A DNA stretch of 8,234 nt from Clostridia bacterium (GTDB lineage Bacteria > Bacillota_E > SLMV01 > PUMD01). Below the pieces are notes generated by a model, which saw only the letters and a program-made list of their open reading frames with translations, was not told the origin of the DNA and did not search any database. A program made the translations under genes and the position numbers. The stretch is from the NCBI GenBank assembly GCA_003563755.1, contig PWUB01000164.1:1-8234 (forward strand). The letters run 5' to 3'. Each line of letters opens with the position of its first letter. Positions within the stretch are counted from its first letter, which is position 1. This document shows, one piece after another, positions 5,757-8,234 of the stretch.

Positions 5757-7310
5757 ATGAGTTCGGATGACTCACCTCCTGAACCCTCGGAGAGATCGGG
5801 GGGTGGTAAACCCGATCTTACATCCATGAACCTCCGCAGCAGCGTCCTCTCCCTAGCCCTCCCCGGCTCCATGAGAATGGGACTCCAGAGCCTGATAACC
5901 ATGGCTTCACTGATGATCGTGGGCAGCCTCGGTGCCGAGGCCATCGCCGCCGTGGGAGTGGGCCAACGCGTCATCCAGCCGGTGACGGCCGTCCTGCAGG
6001 CTCTGACCGTGGGAGCAACTGCAACCATCGCCCGCTCCATGGGAGCAAAGGATGAAGCCACGAGTCGGCGGGTGGTCAACACCGCCGTTCTCTTCGCCAT
6101 TTTCGTGGGCATCTTCATAGCCGCCATAGGCGTCATCTTCGCCCCGTACATGATGCGCGGCATGATGATCCTGCAGGCAGAGCCCGACCAGGAGGTCATA
6201 AGACAGGGCACCATATATCTCCGGCTGCTGTCGACGTCCTATGTCGCCGCGGTCGCCCTCTTCATGTCCAACGGCATATTCCAGGGTGCAGGTGATGCCA
6301 GGACACCCCTCTTCCTGATGACTTACATGAACGGGGCTAACGTGGTCGTGGCATACCTGTTGGTATTCGGTGTGGGCCCCATACCCCCCATGGGAATCGC
6401 CGGCGCGGGAGTCGCCGCCGCCTTCGCCCGGGGAAGCGGTGGGCTGATAGCCCTGTGGCTTCTGGCAACCAACCGCTCGGTGGTGGGGATGGATCTCAAG
6501 ACGTTCTTCAACGTCGACTGGAAGCTGCTCAAGGCCATCATCAACGTGGGGTTTCCCGCCGCGATCGAGAAGTTCATCCGCACCGGCTCACAGATACTGT
6601 ACACCATGATCATCGCCGGGATGGGCACGACCGCCATGGCGGGAAACTCCATTGCCATGAGCATTCAGTCGCTGTCTTTCATGCCCGGCTTCGGCTTCGG
6701 CATAGCATCCACCGCCCTGGTGGGACAGAACCTCGGGGCAGAACAGCCGGATCGGGCGGAGAAGTCGGGTTATGTGGCGCTGAGGTATGCAACCGTGATC
6801 TCCCTGGTCATGGTGGCCGTTCTCGTTTTCGCTCCGCAGATGATAGCGCACCTGTACACCGACGACCCCGAGGTGATATCCCTCACCGTGCTGTGTCTCC
6901 GCATCATAGCGGTGTCCCTGCCCGGGCTGGCGATGGTGCAGGTTTTCTCAGGAGGCCTCCGCGGAGCGGGCGACACCCGCTTCGTCATGCTGTCGACCTT
7001 CATCGGTAACTGGGGCTTCCGCCTGCTCGGGGCCTACGTTCTCGGCTTCCGCATGGGGATGGGCCTGATGGGTGTGTGGATCGCCATGGCGGCGGACCAG
7101 ATAGGACGGGGTCTCATCGTTCTCTTCCGTTTCCGCCGGGGCCGCTGGAAGCATATCCAGGTTTATCCCACGACCACCAAGAGAAAGCCCTTCAAGAAGC
7201 GAGCGGGAGCGTCGGATGCAAGACAGCGGGCCCGGGTCAGTTTCTCCGGTAGTGACACTGACAGCGTGAGGCCCGCTGAGGTTCCGTCAGACGGAGATCG
7301 AACCGATTGA
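5757..7310 (+). CDS. MATE-family multidrug/sodium or proton antiporter
   Basis: A 517-residue multi-pass membrane transporter of the MATE family, which exports drugs or other organic cations in exchange for Na+ or H+. After a hydrophilic N-terminus rich in Ser, Pro and Glu (1-27), about twelve hydrophobic segments run from 28 to 457. The two pseudo-symmetric halves show the family repeat: FQGAGDARTP (175-184) and LRGAGDTRFVM (401-411), and also VGATATIARSMGA (85-97) and ASTALVGQNLGA (317-328). The C-terminus carries a hydrophilic, strongly basic tail of about 60 residues (458-517), longer than usual. I chose ATG 5757 because GAGGAG lies 10 nt upstream; the in-frame ATG 5712 has no SD and would add 15 hydrophilic residues. 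It has its own promoter with an operator-like repeat. The substrate cannot be read from sequence. Confidence 0.93.
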   Translation: MSSDDSPPEPSERSGGGKPDLTSMNLRSSVLSLALPGSMRMGLQSLITMASLMIVGSLGAEAIAAVGVGQRVIQPVTAVLQALTVGATATIARSMGAKDEATSRRVVNTAVLFAIFVGIFIAAIGVIFAPYMMRGMMILQAEPDQEVIRQGTIYLRLLSTSYVAAVALFMSNGIFQGAGDARTPLFLMTYMNGANVVVAYLLVFGVGPIPPMGIAGAGVAAAFARGSGGLIALWLLATNRSVVGMDLKTFFNVDWKLLKAIINVGFPAAIEKFIRTGSQILYTMIIAGMGTTAMAGNSIAMSIQSLSFMPGFGFGIASTALVGQNLGAEQPDRAEKSGYVALRYATVISLVMVAVLVFAPQMIAHLYTDDPEVISLTVLCLRIIAVSLPGLAMVQVFSGGLRGAGDTRFVMLSTFIGNWGFRLLGAYVLGFRMGMGLMGVWIAMAADQIGRGLIVLFRFRRGRWKHIQVYPTTTKRKPFKKRAGASDARQRARVSFSGSDTDSVRPAEVPSDGDRTD

Positions 7311-7327
7311 GGCACCCTGCGGTGCTT
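7310..7327 (+). terminator. Short hairpin just after the MATE stop
   Basis: GCACC (7312-7316) pairs with GGTGC (7321-7325) around CTGC, extended by a G-U and an A-U pair. It is followed by TTCACAACAA and not a U-run, so it is a weak or partial terminator at best. Its position directly after the stop codon is its main support. Confidence 0.3.
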
Positions 7328-7345
7328 CACAACAAACGTGTGACA

Positions 7346-7466
7346 TCCTTGCATCGCGTCGAAGAATGACAGGAAAGAAGGACCTCGGGCGAGAATTGGA
7401 AAGCGTGTGCCGATAGTCCCCTTTTCTGTCAGCTGAGGCGCGCCACAGGCATCTACGATGCAAGGA
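7346..7466 (+). ncRNA. Structured leader of the SLH gene, candidate riboswitch-type element sequestering the SD
   Basis: TCCTTGCATCG (7346-7356) is perfectly complementary to CGATGCAAGGA (7456-7466), an 11-bp closing helix (P1). Its 3' arm contains AAGGA of the AAGGAGGT SD at 7462-7469. Nested inside is a second helix (P2): TGACAG (7367-7372) with CTGTCA (7426-7431), then after a bulged G, AAAG (7374-7377) with TTTT (7422-7425, three A-U pairs and one G-U), an internal loop, and GGAC (7380-7383) with GTCC (7416-7419). The single-stranded 3' joining segment contains the palindrome GGCGCGCC (7437-7444). Forming P1 would block ribosome access, so opening it should switch on the SLH gene. I looked for the conserved cores of c-di-AMP (ydaO) and c-di-GMP (GEMM) riboswitches and do not see them. 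The helices are certain as base-pairing; the regulatory role is inferred. Confidence 0.5.
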
Positions 7467-7476
7467 GGTAAAAGTA

Positions 7477-8234
7477 ATGGCATTTCACAGACACCATCCC
7501 GCACGCACGGCCATCCTCGCCTGCGCAGCCGTGCTGATCGCGGTATCGGCCTTGCCTGATTGCACCACAGCCAGGGCAGCGGCGCTGTCAGCCCCACCAC
7601 CCGCCGACGTCCGCGGTCACTGGGCCCAGGAAACCGTGCATCTGCTGCACTCCTCGGGAGTGATAACTTCGATATCCGATGATCGGTTCGAGCCCGACGG
7701 ACCTGTCACTCGCGAGGCCTTCGCCCAATGGCTGGTGCGCTCCCTCGGGGAGTCACCTTCCTCGGTACCGCCCGAGTTCGCCGATGCCCACCTGATCTCG
7801 TCCGATACTCGCGATGAGGTGGCACGGGCCGTGCAACTGGGTCTGCTCCAGGGCTACCCCGATGGTACCTTCCAACCCCAGGGGACCGTGACCCGGGCCG
7901 AGATGGCCACCATCCTGGGACGCGTCCTGGTGGACCTGGGCGTTCCGGCAATTCCCCTGAAGTACTTCGCCGTGTTCGACGACCGCGACCAGATACCCGA
8001 CTGGGCCGGGCCGGCCGCGGCCGCGGTGAGGAGGCGGCTGGTCGTCGGAAGAGTGACAGCCAACACCCACATCTTCGCACCGACCGATCCCACCACCAGG
8101 GCCGAGGCAGCAACCTTGCTGCACCGCTTCATGAAGGAGGTCGAGGAGTTGGATGAAGAGGGCATCTACCGGATTCCGGACCTGGCCCACCAACCTTCGG
8201 GCCCGGGTTACCTGGTCGCCGGGTACTACCTCGG
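7477..8234 (+). CDS. Exported SLH-domain protein, N-terminal part (cut by window edge)
   Basis: The first 252 codons of an open gene that continues beyond the window. An N-terminal signal peptide is visible: basic HRHHPAR, a hydrophobic core at about 12-26, and an ARA-A cleavage site near residue 35. Three S-layer homology domains follow: about 44-91 (DVRGHWAQETV … VTREAFA), 100-150 (EFADAHLISSDTRDEV … GYPDGTFQP … VTRAEMA) and 166-219 (VFDDRDQIPDWAGPA … TTRAEAA). Each ends in the TR(A)E signature, and domain 2 has the classic GYPDGTF. SLH triplets bind secondary cell-wall polymer and anchor proteins to the cell surface. An acidic linker (220-229) leads into an unrecognised start of the functional part. 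ATG 7477 follows AAGGAGGT with 7 nt spacing. The SD lies in the 3' arm of a long-range helix, suggesting regulation at translation. The first and third repeats are more divergent. Confidence 0.92.
   Translation, partial: MAFHRHHPARTAILACAAVLIAVSALPDCTTARAAALSAPPPADVRGHWAQETVHLLHSSGVITSISDDRFEPDGPVTREAFAQWLVRSLGESPSSVPPEFADAHLISSDTRDEVARAVQLGLLQGYPDGTFQPQGTVTRAEMATILGRVLVDLGVPAIPLKYFAVFDDRDQIPDWAGPAAAAVRRRLVVGRVTANTHIFAPTDPTTRAEAATLLHRFMKEVEELDEEGIYRIPDLAHQPSGPGYLVAGYYL

Noticed and set aside
5699..6214. A 171-codon minus-strand frame over the 5' part of the MATE gene
   Set aside because: Met/Arg/Thr-rich antisense shadow of transmembrane codons, without family motifs.
7555..7566. A possible lipobox (LPDC) in the SLH protein's signal peptide, tempting because lgt is nearby
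   Set aside because: Aspartate directly before the cysteine does not fit the lipobox, which needs Gly, Ala or Ser there. An ARA-A signal peptidase I site follows, and SLH domains already provide surface anchoring.
7163..7600. A minus-strand frame spanning the MATE tail, the leader and the SLH signal peptide
   Set aside because: No SD, no recognisable protein, and antisense to well-supported genes.
7753..8193. Minus-strand frames across the SLH domains
   Set aside because: The plus-strand frame encodes three clear SLH domains with signatures in register; the opposite frames are shadows.

Overview
This is an 8.2 kb window from a GC-rich bacterial chromosome. Genes are tightly packed, Shine-Dalgarno (SD) sites of the AAGGAGG/GGAGG type are strong, and GTG and TTG starts are used alongside ATG. 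An exported protein with three surface-layer homology (SLH) domains suggests an S-layer-bearing lineage, such as a high-GC Firmicute or a deep-branching actinobacterium. The taxon cannot be fixed from this sequence alone. I see no tRNA, rRNA, CRISPR, IS element or phage gene.

Left edge (1-619, minus strand): a membrane-protein gene cut by the window edge, a strong hairpin, and a 42-residue single-span membrane protein. A weak terminator-like hairpin lies just past lgt.

Middle block (620-5493, minus strand): six genes in one direction with gaps of 1 to 42 nt. In transcription order they are a creatininase-family metal amidohydrolase, a fluoroacetyl-CoA-thioesterase-like hotdog protein, a single-domain Old Yellow Enzyme flavin reductase, a protein resembling PHP/CpsB-CapC hydrolases but lacking their metal ligands, a class V PLP enzyme, and lgt. 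The first five look like an uncharacterised catabolic or salvage cassette for an amide- or amine-containing compound handled partly as a thioester; this is inference. Lgt is a housekeeping lipoprotein enzyme and may have its own promoter.

Divergent intergenic region (5494-5756): a candidate promoter for the leftward operon, a 22-nt homopurine tract, and a strong extended -10 promoter for the rightward gene. An operator-like inverted repeat overlaps the -35 box of that second promoter.

Right block (5757-8234, plus strand): a MATE-family efflux transporter, then a 166-nt leader, then the start of the SLH protein, which runs off the window. The leader contains an 11-bp perfect long-range inverted repeat whose 3' arm includes AAGGA of the SD. 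A second long imperfect helix is nested inside it. This looks like a riboswitch-type cis-regulatory RNA that I cannot assign to a known class, and it is the most interesting signal in the window.
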